Assembly: GCF_963677035.1 (NCBI RefSeq)
Contig: NZ_OY781472.1
Coordinates: 310,001 to 374,000, forward strand
From: an uncultured Hyphomonas sp.
Lineage (GTDB): Bacteria > Pseudomonadota > Alphaproteobacteria > Caulobacterales > Hyphomonadaceae
Length of the DNA stretch: 64,000 nucleotides
Direction of reading: 5' to 3'
Shown here one piece after another: positions 17,818 to 26,953 of this stretch (position 1 is its first letter; the number at the start of each line of letters is the position of its first letter). The notes under the pieces are model-generated. The model saw only the letters and a program-made list of their open reading frames with translations. It was not told the DNA's origin and ran no database searches. Both the position numbers and the translations under genes were made by a program.

Positions 17818-18369
17818 CTAAGTTTTGGATGGCCGGTCCGGATTCCCGGATGGCTTTCTTCCTGACAGTACGAATTGATCGAAAAACAGCAAGACCGCGC
17901 CAACACTGATCGCAGCGTCGGCCACGTTGAAGACCCACGGAAAATGGAGCGCGCCAGCATTGATGAAGTCAACAACGGCGCCGAAACGCACCCGGTCGAT
18001 CAGATTGCCGAACGCCCCGCCGATCACCAGCGCCAGCGACAGCTTCAACAGCCACCCCTGCGCCACCAGCAGCCAGCGCAGGAAGCCCAGCGCGATCGCC
18101 AGCATGATGGCGGCCAGAATCCAGCGGCCGATGCCTTCGGACTGGAACATGCCGTAGCTCATGCCACGGTTCCACACCATCGACAGATTGATCGGGCCGG
18201 GCAGCTCAATCGTGCCGCAGGCAAAGCTGTTCTGGAAGCATTCCATGGCGCGCAGCTGCGTGTTCGCCAGAACCATCGATTTGGTCACCTGGTCTGCGAT
18301 CAGCGTGACCGGGATGATGGCCAGCGGCCAGACCTGAGCGGGTTTCAATTGCATGCGGGGAGATTGCAT
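17818..18369 (-). CDS. lspA: Lipoprotein signal peptidase (signal peptidase II)
   Basis: A 183-aa inner-membrane aspartic protease with four transmembrane helices. The catalytic aspartates lie in GNLIDRVRFGAVVDFI and FNVADAAISVG. MVWNRGMSYGMF corresponds to the conserved Asn-x-G block. It cleaves prolipoproteins after lipidation, and several lipoproteins are encoded in this window. Starts at 18369 and 18354 are both possible; the upstream one has GGGACGGG just before it. It follows ileS on the same strand, as in the classical ribF-ileS-lspA arrangement. Confidence 0.92.
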   Translation of the reverse strand: MQSPRMQLKPAQVWPLAIIPVTLIADQVTKSMVLANTQLRAMECFQNSFACGTIELPGPINLSMVWNRGMSYGMFQSEGIGRWILAAIMLAIALGFLRWLLVAQGWLLKLSLALVIGGAFGNLIDRVRFGAVVDFINAGALHFPWVFNVADAAISVGAVLLFFDQFVLSGRKPSGNPDRPSKT

Positions 18370-18412
18370 CCCGTCCCGGCCAGATCAAGCGATTCCGTGC
18401 AGGTTTGTCCCA

Positions 18413-21391
18413 TCACGCACCGTGCGTCGCGTCCCAGGCTTTCACCGCCAGCGCATCGCGGGGGGTGATGTCCGGGAAGGCCGGATCGGCGAGGGCCGGG
18501 TCAAAATACTTCCAGCTGCGCCGGCATTTGATGCCCGTCGCTTTCTCCGGATAGACAACCACGCCGGGCGTATCGTCCAGCGTAAAGCCGCCGCCCTTGC
18601 CTTCCAGCGTGTGAACCAGTTCCGCGCCGGACGTGATGAACAGGTCCGCCGGGTCTTCGCCGTCGAACGCCTTCACCAGGGCCTCATCCGCAATGTGCAC
18701 GACAGGTGCGGCCTCAAGCGACGCGCCGATCCGCTTCTCGCGGCGCTCCACTTCCAGCGCGCCGGTGACGACGCGGCGGACGGTGAAGATCTTTGCCCAG
18801 CGTGCAGCGAGGTCTTCGTCTTTCCAGCCTTCCGGTGTTTCCGGGAACAGGAGCAGGTGGACCGACTCTGCCTTGCCGCTGAGATGGCTTTCGAGGAAGG
18901 CCTCCTCCATCGTGAACGGCATCACCGGCGCAAGCCAGGTGAGCAGGCGCTCAAGCACGGCGGCCATCACCGTGCGCGCGGCGCGGCGGCGATTGCCGTA
19001 GAAACCTGTCGCATCGTCCCACGCGTCCATCGTGCTGAAGCGCGGGTCGCAATAGAGGCTGTCTTTGCGGATGTCGAAATAGACGGCCGACAGGTCCACG
19101 CCCGCGAAATTGATGAGCAGGCTCATCACACGCTTGAAGTCGTAGACATTGTAGGCGGCCTTCACCTGCGTATCGAGCTCGGCGAGGCGGTGCAGCACCC
19201 AGCGTTCGAGACCCGGCATCTTCTCGGGAGCGATCGCTTCGTCTTCTGTCCAGCCGTCGAGGGCGCCCAGCATGTAGCGCACCGTGTTGCGCAGCTTGCG
19301 GTAGGTCTCGACCGAGCCTTTGATGATCTCGTCAGAGATCCGCAGATCTTCGGTATAGTCGCCGGACGCCGTCCAGATGCGCAGGATCTCGATCCCGTAT
19401 TGTTTCTGGATCTGCTCCGGTTCAATCGTGTTGCCGATTGATTTCGACATTTTCTTGCCGTCCGCATCGACGATGAAGCCATGCGTCAGCACCTGTTTGT
19501 AAGGCGCCATGCCGCGCGTGGCGCAGCACTCCAGCAGGGACGACTGGAACCAGCCGCGGTGCTGGTCAGAGCCTTCCATATACAGGTTCGCCTGCCCGGT
19601 TTCCGGGTCGATGATGCCGCGCTCCCGCAGGGCGAAGGCGTGCGTCGTTCCGGAGTCGAACCAGACATCCAGAACGTCCGTCACCTTGTCCCACTCATTG
19701 GCCGACAGGCCGAGCGGACCGAGGAAGTCTTCCGCCGGTGTATCGAACCAGGCCTCGACACCGCCCTTGGCGATTGCGGCCTTGATGGCGTCGTTCAGCG
19801 CGTCCGCCTGCTCTTTCGGTAGCGCAGCGGTGTGCGGCTGGCCGGTCTTGTCGACGAAGATGGTGATCGGCACGCCCCAGTTGCGCTGGCGGGAGATCAG
19901 CCAGTCCGGGCGGCCTTCCACCATGCTCTGCAGGCGGTTGCGGCCGACGGCCGGGAAGAACTCTGTGTCCTCGATGGCCTTCAGGGCATTCTCGCGCAGC
20001 GTCTTGCCGTTCGGGCCGGGCTTGTCCATCGCGATGAACCATTGCGGCGTTGCCCGGCGGATGACCGGCGCTTTCGAGCGCCAGGAGTGCGCATCACGGA
20101 TCGTCGTCATACCGCGCGCGAGCAGATTGCCGCTCTCGGCCAGCGCCTTGATGACTTCCGGGTTCGCCTTGCCCGGCTCTCCGCGCTTCTTGCCGCTGGT
20201 GCGGATGATATCCATGCCGCCAAAGCGCGGCACATCCGGCGTGTAGCAGCCATCGGCATCGACGATCTGGCGGATGTCAGACGCCTTGTGGCCGGACTCG
20301 ACCCAGACGTTGAAGTCATCCTCACCATGCGCAGGCGCCGTGTGCACGAAGCCCGTACCGGCATCGTCGGTGACGTGCTCGCCCGCGAGGAGCGGGATGT
20401 CATGGGCGAAGAACGGGTCCATCGCATGCAATGGATGAGACAGCTTGCCAAGTGTCGCCGGATCGACATCTCTGATGAACCGGCATTTGACGACCTTTGC
20501 GGCGGCCATCGCATCGACAGCCAGGGCGCGTGCCAGGATCAGCCGATCGCCAACCTGCGCAAAGGGTTTGAAGCCGAGAGATTCTTCGCTTTCGACCTCG
20601 ACCACCTCGTACTCTGCATATTCGATGGACGGATTGTAGCTGACGGCCTGGTTGGCCGGGATCGTCCACGGCGTGGTTGTCCAGATGACAACGGATGCAT
20701 CCGAGCCCTGTACCGGAAACTTCACCCAGATCACCGGCACCTTGCGGTCGTGGTATTCCACTTCCGCTTCGGCGAGCGCCGTGCGCTCCACCGGGCTCCA
20801 CATGATTGGCTTGGCGCCGCGAACCAGCGAGCCGGTCATCGCCATGCGCAGGAACTCGCCGACGATGGAGGCTTCGCTCTCGAACTTCATGGTGAGGTAG
20901 GGATTGTCCCACTCGCCCTCGATGCCGAGATTGCGGAATTCCTGTTTCTGGATGTCCACCCATTTGCCCGCATAGGCGCGGCAGGCGGCGCGGAACTCGC
21001 CCGGCGGCACGTCGTCCTTCGTCTTGCCTTTGGAACGGAACTCTTCCTCCACTTTCCATTCGATGGGCAGGCCGTGGCAGTCCCAGCCCGGCAGGTAAGC
21101 CGCGTCATAGCCCGCCATCTGGTGCGAGCGGACGATGATGTCCTTGACGATCTTGTTCATCGCCGTGCCGAGGTGAATGTGCCCGTTGGCGTAGGGCGGG
21201 CCATCGTGGAGGATCCACTGCTTCGCGCCGCGTTCCTTCGCATCGGCGCGCAGGCGGTCATACAGGTTCAGATCGTCCCAGCGTTTGATCCAGTCAGGTT
21301 CACGCTTGGGCAGGCCGCCACGCATCGGAAATTCCGTCGCGGGCAGGAACAGGGTGTCGCGATAGTCTCGGTCAGTCAGGGAATCGGTCAT
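18413..21391 (-). CDS. ileS: Isoleucyl-tRNA synthetase
   Basis: A 992-aa class I aminoacyl-tRNA synthetase. The HIGH-type motif HIHLG is at 71-75 and KMSKS at 647-651. Between them lies the CP1 editing domain (WTTTPWTIPANQAVSYNP and the HTAPAHGEDDF block). It charges tRNA-Ile and edits valine. Near the C terminus KCRRSWK keeps only one Cys of the usual zinc-finger region, so a C-terminal zinc site is probably degenerate. An intrinsic-terminator-like hairpin at 21434-21489 stands in its leader. Confidence 0.96.
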   Translation of the reverse strand: MTDSLTDRDYRDTLFLPATEFPMRGGLPKREPDWIKRWDDLNLYDRLRADAKERGAKQWILHDGPPYANGHIHLGTAMNKIVKDIIVRSHQMAGYDAAYLPGWDCHGLPIEWKVEEEFRSKGKTKDDVPPGEFRAACRAYAGKWVDIQKQEFRNLGIEGEWDNPYLTMKFESEASIVGEFLRMAMTGSLVRGAKPIMWSPVERTALAEAEVEYHDRKVPVIWVKFPVQGSDASVVIWTTTPWTIPANQAVSYNPSIEYAEYEVVEVESEESLGFKPFAQVGDRLILARALAVDAMAAAKVVKCRFIRDVDPATLGKLSHPLHAMDPFFAHDIPLLAGEHVTDDAGTGFVHTAPAHGEDDFNVWVESGHKASDIRQIVDADGCYTPDVPRFGGMDIIRTSGKKRGEPGKANPEVIKALAESGNLLARGMTTIRDAHSWRSKAPVIRRATPQWFIAMDKPGPNGKTLRENALKAIEDTEFFPAVGRNRLQSMVEGRPDWLISRQRNWGVPITIFVDKTGQPHTAALPKEQADALNDAIKAAIAKGGVEAWFDTPAEDFLGPLGLSANEWDKVTDVLDVWFDSGTTHAFALRERGIIDPETGQANLYMEGSDQHRGWFQSSLLECCATRGMAPYKQVLTHGFIVDADGKKMSKSIGNTIEPEQIQKQYGIEILRIWTASGDYTEDLRISDEIIKGSVETYRKLRNTVRYMLGALDGWTEDEAIAPEKMPGLERWVLHRLAELDTQVKAAYNVYDFKRVMSLLINFAGVDLSAVYFDIRKDSLYCDPRFSTMDAWDDATGFYGNRRRAARTVMAAVLERLLTWLAPVMPFTMEEAFLESHLSGKAESVHLLLFPETPEGWKDEDLAARWAKIFTVRRVVTGALEVERREKRIGASLEAAPVVHIADEALVKAFDGEDPADLFITSGAELVHTLEGKGGGFTLDDTPGVVVYPEKATGIKCRRSWKYFDPALADPAFPDITPRDALAVKAWDATHGA

Positions 21392-21433
21392 GGATCTTCA
21401 GTGTGAACGGATTGGGAGAGGAATTCAGGGCTC

Positions 21434-21489
21434 AAAAAGCAAATCCCGGCCTGGCCCAGACCCTTCGGTGGGGTCAGCGCGCAGCCGGG
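21434..21489 (-). terminator. Hairpin plus T-tract upstream of ileS (terminator or attenuator)
   Basis: On the minus strand an outer stem pairs CCCGGC (21484-21489) with GCCGGG (21445-21450), and an inner stem pairs GACCC (21471-21475) with GGGTC (21459-21463). ATTTGCTTTTT follows. It sits between the YbjN-like gene and ileS, so it may terminate the upstream transcript or act as an ileS leader attenuator. No T-box sequence was recognised. Confidence 0.55.
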
Positions 21490-21570
21490 CGGCTAATTCG
21501 AATTGTGAATATCCGGTCCATCGGCAAGCGCTTAACAGGCAGAGGTTAACCTGTCACTAGGGCGGATGCC

Positions 21571-22110
21571 TCAGCGCGGTACCGCAGCGGTGGCCTGTGG
21601 CGGGCCATATGCCAGGCGGCCGGCCACTTTCGAGCACAAGGCATCAAATACGGCGGCATTCTCGATCAGATTGCCCCAGGTAATACCCTGATCCAGAATC
21701 ACATAGCGCGAGACATTCACCGTATCCGCGTCAGCCTTGTACACAGAGACGGCGCTGAAGGCACGATCGACCTCCGTGACCTGCTCATAGGACTGCGCAG
21801 AACCGAATGCCGCCATGAACTCCACGCCGCGGCAGTCAGAGGCAGCTTCGTCAGCACAAACGGAATAGATGCCAAGCGTCAGGCCATCGGGCAGCCGGGC
21901 GAACACGAACGGGGCGCCCGCATCATTCTGGCCAGCGGCGAGGAAGGTTCCGCCCAATTCGTCGACGATCAGGCGAAGGTCATCCAGCTGGACATTTCGG
22001 ATCAAGACATCGGGCCCACGCGCAAGGCGGGGTGTGTCGTCCGGAATTTGCGCCAGCGCATTTCCGCATCCCAGTGTCATGAATCCTGCTGCTGCCAATG
22101 CCTTGCGCAC
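21571..22110 (-). CDS. Secreted YbjN-domain-like protein, copy 1
   Basis: A 179-aa protein with a signal peptide ending GNALA. The pattern V.LDDLRLIVDELGG, PDGLTLGIYSVC, DCRGVEFMAAF and the RYVILDQGITWGNLIENAAVF block matches the neighbouring gene and the YbjN (DUF1790) fold. Two cysteines (VC, DC) are conserved between the copies and may form a disulfide. It starts at GTG (22110) with AGG 7 nt upstream. It lies with its paralogue between ribF and ileS. The function is unknown; YbjN-like proteins are often linked to stress or chaperone-like roles. Confidence 0.65.
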   Translation of the reverse strand: MRKALAAAGFMTLGCGNALAQIPDDTPRLARGPDVLIRNVQLDDLRLIVDELGGTFLAAGQNDAGAPFVFARLPDGLTLGIYSVCADEAASDCRGVEFMAAFGSAQSYEQVTEVDRAFSAVSVYKADADTVNVSRYVILDQGITWGNLIENAAVFDALCSKVAGRLAYGPPQATAAVPR

Positions 22111-22195
22111 ACTTCAACCTCAGACTGCCGTATATCCCCATTAATGAGAATATTGTCAGTTTCTGATGTCCGCAATGTGGCAGTACAGAGGCGTA

Positions 22196-22759
22196 TTATT
22201 CGCTGTCTTCGTCGTCGTCGTACAGCCAGTCGTAAGCGTCATCGCTTTCGTCAGGCCAGACAACATCTGCAACCAGCGGCCCGAGTGCGAGCGCATTCTG
22301 CAGGTTTACCTTCAGGTTTTCCATGCTCTGGCCGCCATCGAGAATCAGGTAGCGGGTAACCCCGACCGTCTCGCCTTCCTTGTCCCACCAGGACGAGACA
22401 GCCGCATAGGCCAGATTGGCCTGATTGATCTTCTCAGCGGTGACCTCGTCATCATCGTCGTAGCGCACCTGCACCATAAAGCCGAGGCAGTCTTCGGAAT
22501 ATTCCGAAGCGCAAGCCGTGCCGATGAGATGGAAGATCAGCCCGTCAGGGGTTGTGGCACGAAGGGACACGTCGCCATTGCCGCCAATTTCAGTGATCGT
22601 GTGCCCTTCGGCGACGGCAAGCGCCTTGAGGTCCTCAAGGTTCACACTCCGCACGACGCGGGCGTCATCCGCCAGCGATGTGTCGGCGCTGAACTCCTGC
22701 GCCGACGCGGCAAAGGATCCGGCCATCGCCATGACTGCCATGAAAAGGAAAGTACGCAT
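22196..22759 (-). CDS. Secreted YbjN-domain-like protein, copy 2
   Basis: A 187-aa protein with a clear signal peptide (MRTFLFMAVMAMAGSFAASA) and the same domain pattern as copy 1: VNLEDLKALAVAEGHT, PDGLIFHLIGTAC, DCLGFMVQVRY and RYLILDGGQSMENLKVNL. The C terminus is very acidic (DWLYDDDEDSE), unlike copy 1. The ATG at 22759 has GGGAG upstream; a longer in-frame start at 22921 lies before a poor region and is rejected. A tandem duplication is likely. Confidence 0.66.
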   Translation of the reverse strand: MRTFLFMAVMAMAGSFAASAQEFSADTSLADDARVVRSVNLEDLKALAVAEGHTITEIGGNGDVSLRATTPDGLIFHLIGTACASEYSEDCLGFMVQVRYDDDDEVTAEKINQANLAYAAVSSWWDKEGETVGVTRYLILDGGQSMENLKVNLQNALALGPLVADVVWPDESDDAYDWLYDDDEDSE

Positions 22760-22844
22760 GGGAAACTCCCTCTGATTATGCCCCCGCTCTGTCACCAGAA
22801 TGGCGGGCTCCAGGAGGCATGGAAAGAGGTAATTCCAATAAAAT

Positions 22845-23768
22845 CTATCGTTTTGCGAGGCGTTTGCGCGCTTCTGCAGCGTCTGCGTGCATCGCTTCAA
22901 CCAGAGCATCCAGAGTGTCAAACTTCACCTCTGGCCGGATGAAAGAGATCAGCTGGACCTCCAGCCATTTGCCATAAAGGTCTCCGTCGAAATCGAAAAT
23001 GTGCGTTTCGAGCAGCGGATCGCGGATGCCCGTCGTGGGCGTGCGGCCGAAATTGGCAACGCCGTCCAGCCAGTCGCCCTCCCGGTCAATTCTCGCGCGC
23101 ACCGCATAGATGCCGTGGCGCGGGTGGATCAGGTCTCCGAGGTGCAGGTTCGCCGTCGGGAAACCGAGGGTCCGGCCATTCTTCTCGCCGCCCTCAACCA
23201 GACCGTCGGCAGTCCACCAGGCGCCAAGCAGGTCCGCAGCGACGTCCGGCTCACCGGCATGCAGCGCCTGCCGGATGGCCGTCGATGACGCCTTGCCTTC
23301 CAGTTCGATGACTTCGTCAACAATCGTCACGCCGAAACCGAGCGCCCGGCCAAGGCTCGCCAGACGCTGGGCATGTCCCATGCGGCCGCGTCCGAACCGG
23401 AAATCAAACCCGACCGAGACATGGCTGACGGCCAGCCCGCCGACCAGCACGTCCCGGACGAAGGCCTCATCTGTCATCGAGGCCATTTCGCCATTGAACG
23501 GCAATTCGAAAACAACATCGGCCCCAGCGGCGAGGATCGCATTATTGCGCCGTTCGGGCCGGAAAATGCGGAAAGGCGGATCGCTGGGACGGAAATAGGC
23601 GCGGGGGGGCGGCTCGAACGTCGCGACGGCAAACTTGCCGCCGCCGGCCTGCTTCGCGGCCTCCATCACGGCCTGGTGACCGGCATGAAGGCCATCAAAA
23701 TTGCCGAGCGCAATCGAAGTCCCCCGCGCACTGGCGGGCAGCCCCCGATAGTCGGCATAAACGGCCAA
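22845..23768 (-). CDS. ribF: Bifunctional riboflavin kinase / FAD synthetase
   Basis: A 307-aa enzyme making FMN and FAD. The N-terminal FAD synthetase (nucleotidyl transferase) domain has GNFDGLHAGHQAV at about 22-34 and GFDFRFGRGRMG. SSTAIRQAL ends that domain. The C-terminal riboflavin kinase domain contains GRTLGFPTANLHL and HGIYAVRA. It begins at TTG 23768, with GGGAGG 5 nt upstream inside the MaoC gene, whose stop it abuts. It is separated from ileS by two YbjN-like genes, an interruption of the usual ribF-ileS pair. Confidence 0.94.
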   Translation of the reverse strand: MAVYADYRGLPASARGTSIALGNFDGLHAGHQAVMEAAKQAGGGKFAVATFEPPPRAYFRPSDPPFRIFRPERRNNAILAAGADVVFELPFNGEMASMTDEAFVRDVLVGGLAVSHVSVGFDFRFGRGRMGHAQRLASLGRALGFGVTIVDEVIELEGKASSTAIRQALHAGEPDVAADLLGAWWTADGLVEGGEKNGRTLGFPTANLHLGDLIHPRHGIYAVRARIDREGDWLDGVANFGRTPTTGIRDPLLETHIFDFDGDLYGKWLEVQLISFIRPEVKFDTLDALVEAMHADAAEARKRLAKR

Positions 23769-24200
23769 TCAGGCCTCCCGGCTCGGCGCAACCACTTCCG
23801 CGTCACCAGCGATGACACGCTTGCCGTCAACGATGCACTCGATCTTGAGGATAATACGGTTGCCGCGATCGATCTTCTCGGAGACCGTCGCCCGGGCCGT
23901 GACCGTGTCACCGATATAAACCGGGCGGCGGAACCGCAGGTTCAGCCCCACAAAGATTGAGCCCGGTCCCGGCAGATTGTTGCCAAGGATGCCGGAGATA
24001 TAGCTCGCGGTCAGCGCGCCATGGGCGATGCGCTTTTCGAACATGGTTGTGGCAGCGTATTCGTCAGACATATGCAGCGGGTTGAAATCGCCTGAGACTT
24101 CCGCAAAGCGCTGGATGGCGTCCGCAGTGATCTCATGCACGGTTTCGTGCGACTGCCCGATTTCGAGGTCTTCATATTTGAAGCCGGTAAATTCAGTCAT
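23769..24200 (-). CDS. MaoC-like (R)-specific enoyl-CoA hydratase / dehydratase
   Basis: A 143-aa hot-dog-fold protein. The hydratase-2 motif spans AEVSGDFNPLHMSDEYAATT and FEKRIAHGALTASY, carrying the catalytic Asp and His. It would hydrate trans-2-enoyl-CoA to (R)-3-hydroxyacyl-CoA (PhaJ type) or act on a related thioester. Its stop abuts ribF. Length and motif make the family certain; the substrate is not shown. Confidence 0.86.
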   Translation of the reverse strand: MTEFTGFKYEDLEIGQSHETVHEITADAIQRFAEVSGDFNPLHMSDEYAATTMFEKRIAHGALTASYISGILGNNLPGPGSIFVGLNLRFRRPVYIGDTVTARATVSEKIDRGNRIILKIECIVDGKRVIAGDAEVVAPSREA

Positions 24201-24256
24201 GCGGGGGATGCTCCGATTCTTTCGACGGGCTTCGTTACACGCCTAATAGCGGCGCG

Positions 24257-25120
24257 TCACCACCTTAAGCCCGACATGGCCCAGGTTGCCTGCTCTCCAT
24301 ATGCGGCCAACAGCTCGATGACTTCCTCTTCGAACTGCTCGCCATGCTCCTTGATACCGGTGCCGACATACAGGCTGTCAAAGCCCTGCGCGCTGGCGCC
24401 GCGGACATCGGTGCCCGGGCTGTCGCCAATGCAGAGGATGCGGCGCCCATCAGCCGGTTTCCCGCCTGTCAGCGCTTCGATCCGCTCAAGCGCGAGCTGG
24501 TAGATCGGCGGATAGGGCTTGCCGGAGTAGATCACCTTGCCGCCCAGGTCTTCGTACACGTCCGCCAATGCGCCCGCGCACCAATAGAGCTGGCCGCCCA
24601 CGCGAACCTGCTTGTCCGGATTGGCGCAGATCATGGGAATGCCGCGTTCCACGCCGGCTTTCAGTTCTTCGCGATAGTCTTCCGGGTGTTCGCCGACATG
24701 GTCGCGCAGGCCGATGCAGAGCAGCATGTCGGCGGCGCCTGCGTCAGTGAAATTCAGGTCCAGCCCTTCATAGAGGTGACGGTCATGTTCCCAGCCGCCA
24801 TCCGCCCCGAGGCGCCAGACGGCTTGCCCCTGGAACCTGGCCAGTTCCGCCCGCGTCGCATCGCCTGAGGATACGCAATCGTCAAACGCAGCCTCCGGCA
24901 CGCCCAGCGGCGCGAACAGGCGTGTCACCTGCGCCTTCGGCACGGGCGCATTGGTGATCAGGCAGACATGGCCGCCGTCTTCGCGGAAACGGACCAGCGC
25001 GTCGCAAGCATCGCTGAATGCGCTGCGGCCATTGTGGATCACGCCCCAGACGTCACACAGGATCGTGTCGTAGCGGCTGGCGATTTCGGAGAGCCCTTGC
25101 GGGAATTGCAATGCAGTCAT
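24257..25120 (-). CDS. TIGR01459-type HAD hydrolase (NagD-like)
   Basis: A 287-aa HAD phosphatase. Motif I is LCDVWGVIHNGR at about 21-32, motif II ITNAP, and the third/fourth motif region is CIGDSPGTDVRGASAQG. The family resembles NagD nucleotide phosphatases with a C2 cap domain. The ATG at 25120 was preferred to one at 25201, which adds a non-homologous arginine-rich leader. It is common beside ribF and ileS in alphaproteobacteria; its substrate is not known. Confidence 0.85.
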   Translation of the reverse strand: MTALQFPQGLSEIASRYDTILCDVWGVIHNGRSAFSDACDALVRFREDGGHVCLITNAPVPKAQVTRLFAPLGVPEAAFDDCVSSGDATRAELARFQGQAVWRLGADGGWEHDRHLYEGLDLNFTDAGAADMLLCIGLRDHVGEHPEDYREELKAGVERGIPMICANPDKQVRVGGQLYWCAGALADVYEDLGGKVIYSGKPYPPIYQLALERIEALTGGKPADGRRILCIGDSPGTDVRGASAQGFDSLYVGTGIKEHGEQFEEEVIELLAAYGEQATWAMSGLRW

Positions 25121-25152
25121 GGGCGGCGAGGTAGGCTGCACAGGCGCCGCGG

Positions 25153-25638
25153 TCAATCGCCGGACTTGCAGTCGCTGGCGGGCAACGGGTTCAGGATCCA
25201 CTGAACAGCGGTCGGGATTGAGGTCGCGTTGGCGTAGTAACAGCCTTTCACGCGGGTCACATGGCCGGGGTCATCGCCGCCCGAATATTGCGGGGCGTAG
25301 TCGCACGAGATGAGATTGGCCGCGTGCCGGCCGGGCGACCCGGGGCGGACATTCAGCAGCAGATGATTGGATCCGGTGGGGATTGAGACCGACTTCGTGC
25401 TGACTTCGCCATGACCATCGCAGACCATACCGGACCATGAGCCGTCTTCCCGCTGCAATGACGGATCAAACGGCGGCGCGATGGTGAGATCCAGCCAGAC
25501 CGGGCCTTCGGTCAGGTTCCGGAGAGCTTCGGGTGCCTCGAACGCCGTCTCGCCTGGAAGGCTGGCGACGACCTGCTGCACCTCGGCCAGAGCGTGCCCG
25601 GCGGGCCAGAGTGCGAGAGCCAGGATGAACGCGCGCAT
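25153..25638 (-). CDS. Secreted protein of unknown function with six cysteines or fewer
   Basis: A 161-aa protein with a Sec signal peptide (MRAFILALALWPAGHALA). The mature part is predicted mostly beta, with cysteines in MVCDGHG, LISCDYAP, KGCYYAN and SDCKSGD, which may form two disulfides. The start at 25638 has GGAGG 7 nt upstream; the frame also opens at TTG 25644. No family was recognised. It lies between the HAD and TipF genes on the same strand. Confidence 0.6.
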   Translation of the reverse strand: MRAFILALALWPAGHALAEVQQVVASLPGETAFEAPEALRNLTEGPVWLDLTIAPPFDPSLQREDGSWSGMVCDGHGEVSTKSVSIPTGSNHLLLNVRPGSPGRHAANLISCDYAPQYSGGDDPGHVTRVKGCYYANATSIPTAVQWILNPLPASDCKSGD

Positions 25639-25723
25639 GGACAATCCTCCGCTTCAGTGCGGAGGACAGGGAATGCGCGGATTGGGGCGATTTGAAGGAG
25701 GCGGCCTTCCGGAAAAAGGGGGC

Positions 25724-26953
25724 TCAGCCGAAATTGGTCATGCGCTGGACCATCTCCCGCGGCGGGGCGGTTTCCTGCATCAGCGAGGCCTTGATCGGGC
25801 GCGGCGCGCCGAAGACATGGCCCTGGCCATAGGGAATTTCGTATTCGAGGATTTCGACGACGCTGGCCTCGTCTTCCATCTTCTCGGCCACCATGGTGAT
25901 GCCATAGCGCGAGAACACGGCGGAAACTTCCTCGCCTTCGACGCGGCGGTTGATCGAGGAGACAGGACGCGGCCCTGACGGATCGCGCAGCTGGTCGATC
26001 AGCGCGGCGCCGTTCATTTTCACGAAGCGCACACCGGCCGATTGCAGGCGCGGCAGGTCGAGGCCGAGGTCCGGCGCATGGTCGATCGAGAAGCGGAAGC
26101 CAAGCTCTGTCAGCTTGTCCATATTGTCCCGCATCGTGCGCGAGCGCGTTTCGAAACGGTCGGCCCGGATCTCGAAGATGACAGCGCCGGAGAGGTCCCG
26201 GTTTTCGGTCATGAATTCAAGGAAGAACGGGAAGAAGGTCGAATCTTCCAGCGAGCTTGCTGCGATGTTGCAGAAAACACCGACGCGGCGGTCCCGCTCT
26301 GCCAGGCGGCGCACGATCTGTACACAGCGGAACAGGGTGAAATTGTCGATCTGGCCCATCAGGTTTGCCCGGCGGCCGGCATCGAGGAATTCGGCCGGCA
26401 GGATCAGCGACCCATCCGGACGGCGCAGGCGGGTGAACCCTTCATAGAAGGAGACGCGGCGCTGCGGCAGCGAGACGATGGGCTGCAGGTGAAGATCGAC
26501 GCGGCCATCCTTCAGCGCATCGCGGACATCGCGGAGAATGGCATCTTCCTGCGGGGCGACGATCTTGGCGCTGGAGGTCTCGGCAAGCCGGGTTTCGAAA
26601 CTGTGCGACAGTCGGTCGATCAGGCCTTCCAGCTGCTTCATCTCGGAGACGAGCGCATCGCGCCGTTCGGTCAGCTCGTGCTTGACGGTTTCCTCAACCA
26701 CTTCGGTGCGGGCCTCGACAACGTCCATCCGGCGTTCGGCGTCTCGGTTCTCTTTCTCGATGGCCTGCATGCGCGCATCAATTTCGCGCTTCGAGCTGCC
26801 ATTGGAAACGAGCACGTGGATCTGGCTGAGAACGGCCGCCGTCAGGACGCCTGCGCCCACGGAGAGCGGCAGGCCGAGCTGCAGCAAGGTGGCGCTGGCG
26901 TATCCAGCCGCGCCGCCGGCTGCCATGTACAGCAGGAACAAAAGAATCGTCAT
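25724..26953 (-). CDS. tipF: TipF-like degenerate EAL-domain c-di-GMP protein
   Basis: A 409-aa protein with two N-terminal transmembrane helices (about 1-25 and 30-48), a long coiled coil (about 55-125) and a C-terminal EAL-like domain (about 140-400). The catalytic EAL signature is replaced by YEGFTRL, and the later IDHAPDLG / RFVKMNG blocks are also altered, so it should bind c-di-GMP without cleaving it. This architecture matches Caulobacter TipF, which recruits flagellar assembly factors at the new pole. No flagellar genes are adjacent. Confidence 0.8.
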   Translation of the reverse strand: MTILLFLLYMAAGGAAGYASATLLQLGLPLSVGAGVLTAAVLSQIHVLVSNGSSKREIDARMQAIEKENRDAERRMDVVEARTEVVEETVKHELTERRDALVSEMKQLEGLIDRLSHSFETRLAETSSAKIVAPQEDAILRDVRDALKDGRVDLHLQPIVSLPQRRVSFYEGFTRLRRPDGSLILPAEFLDAGRRANLMGQIDNFTLFRCVQIVRRLAERDRRVGVFCNIAASSLEDSTFFPFFLEFMTENRDLSGAVIFEIRADRFETRSRTMRDNMDKLTELGFRFSIDHAPDLGLDLPRLQSAGVRFVKMNGAALIDQLRDPSGPRPVSSINRRVEGEEVSAVFSRYGITMVAEKMEDEASVVEILEYEIPYGQGHVFGAPRPIKASLMQETAPPREMVQRMTNFG

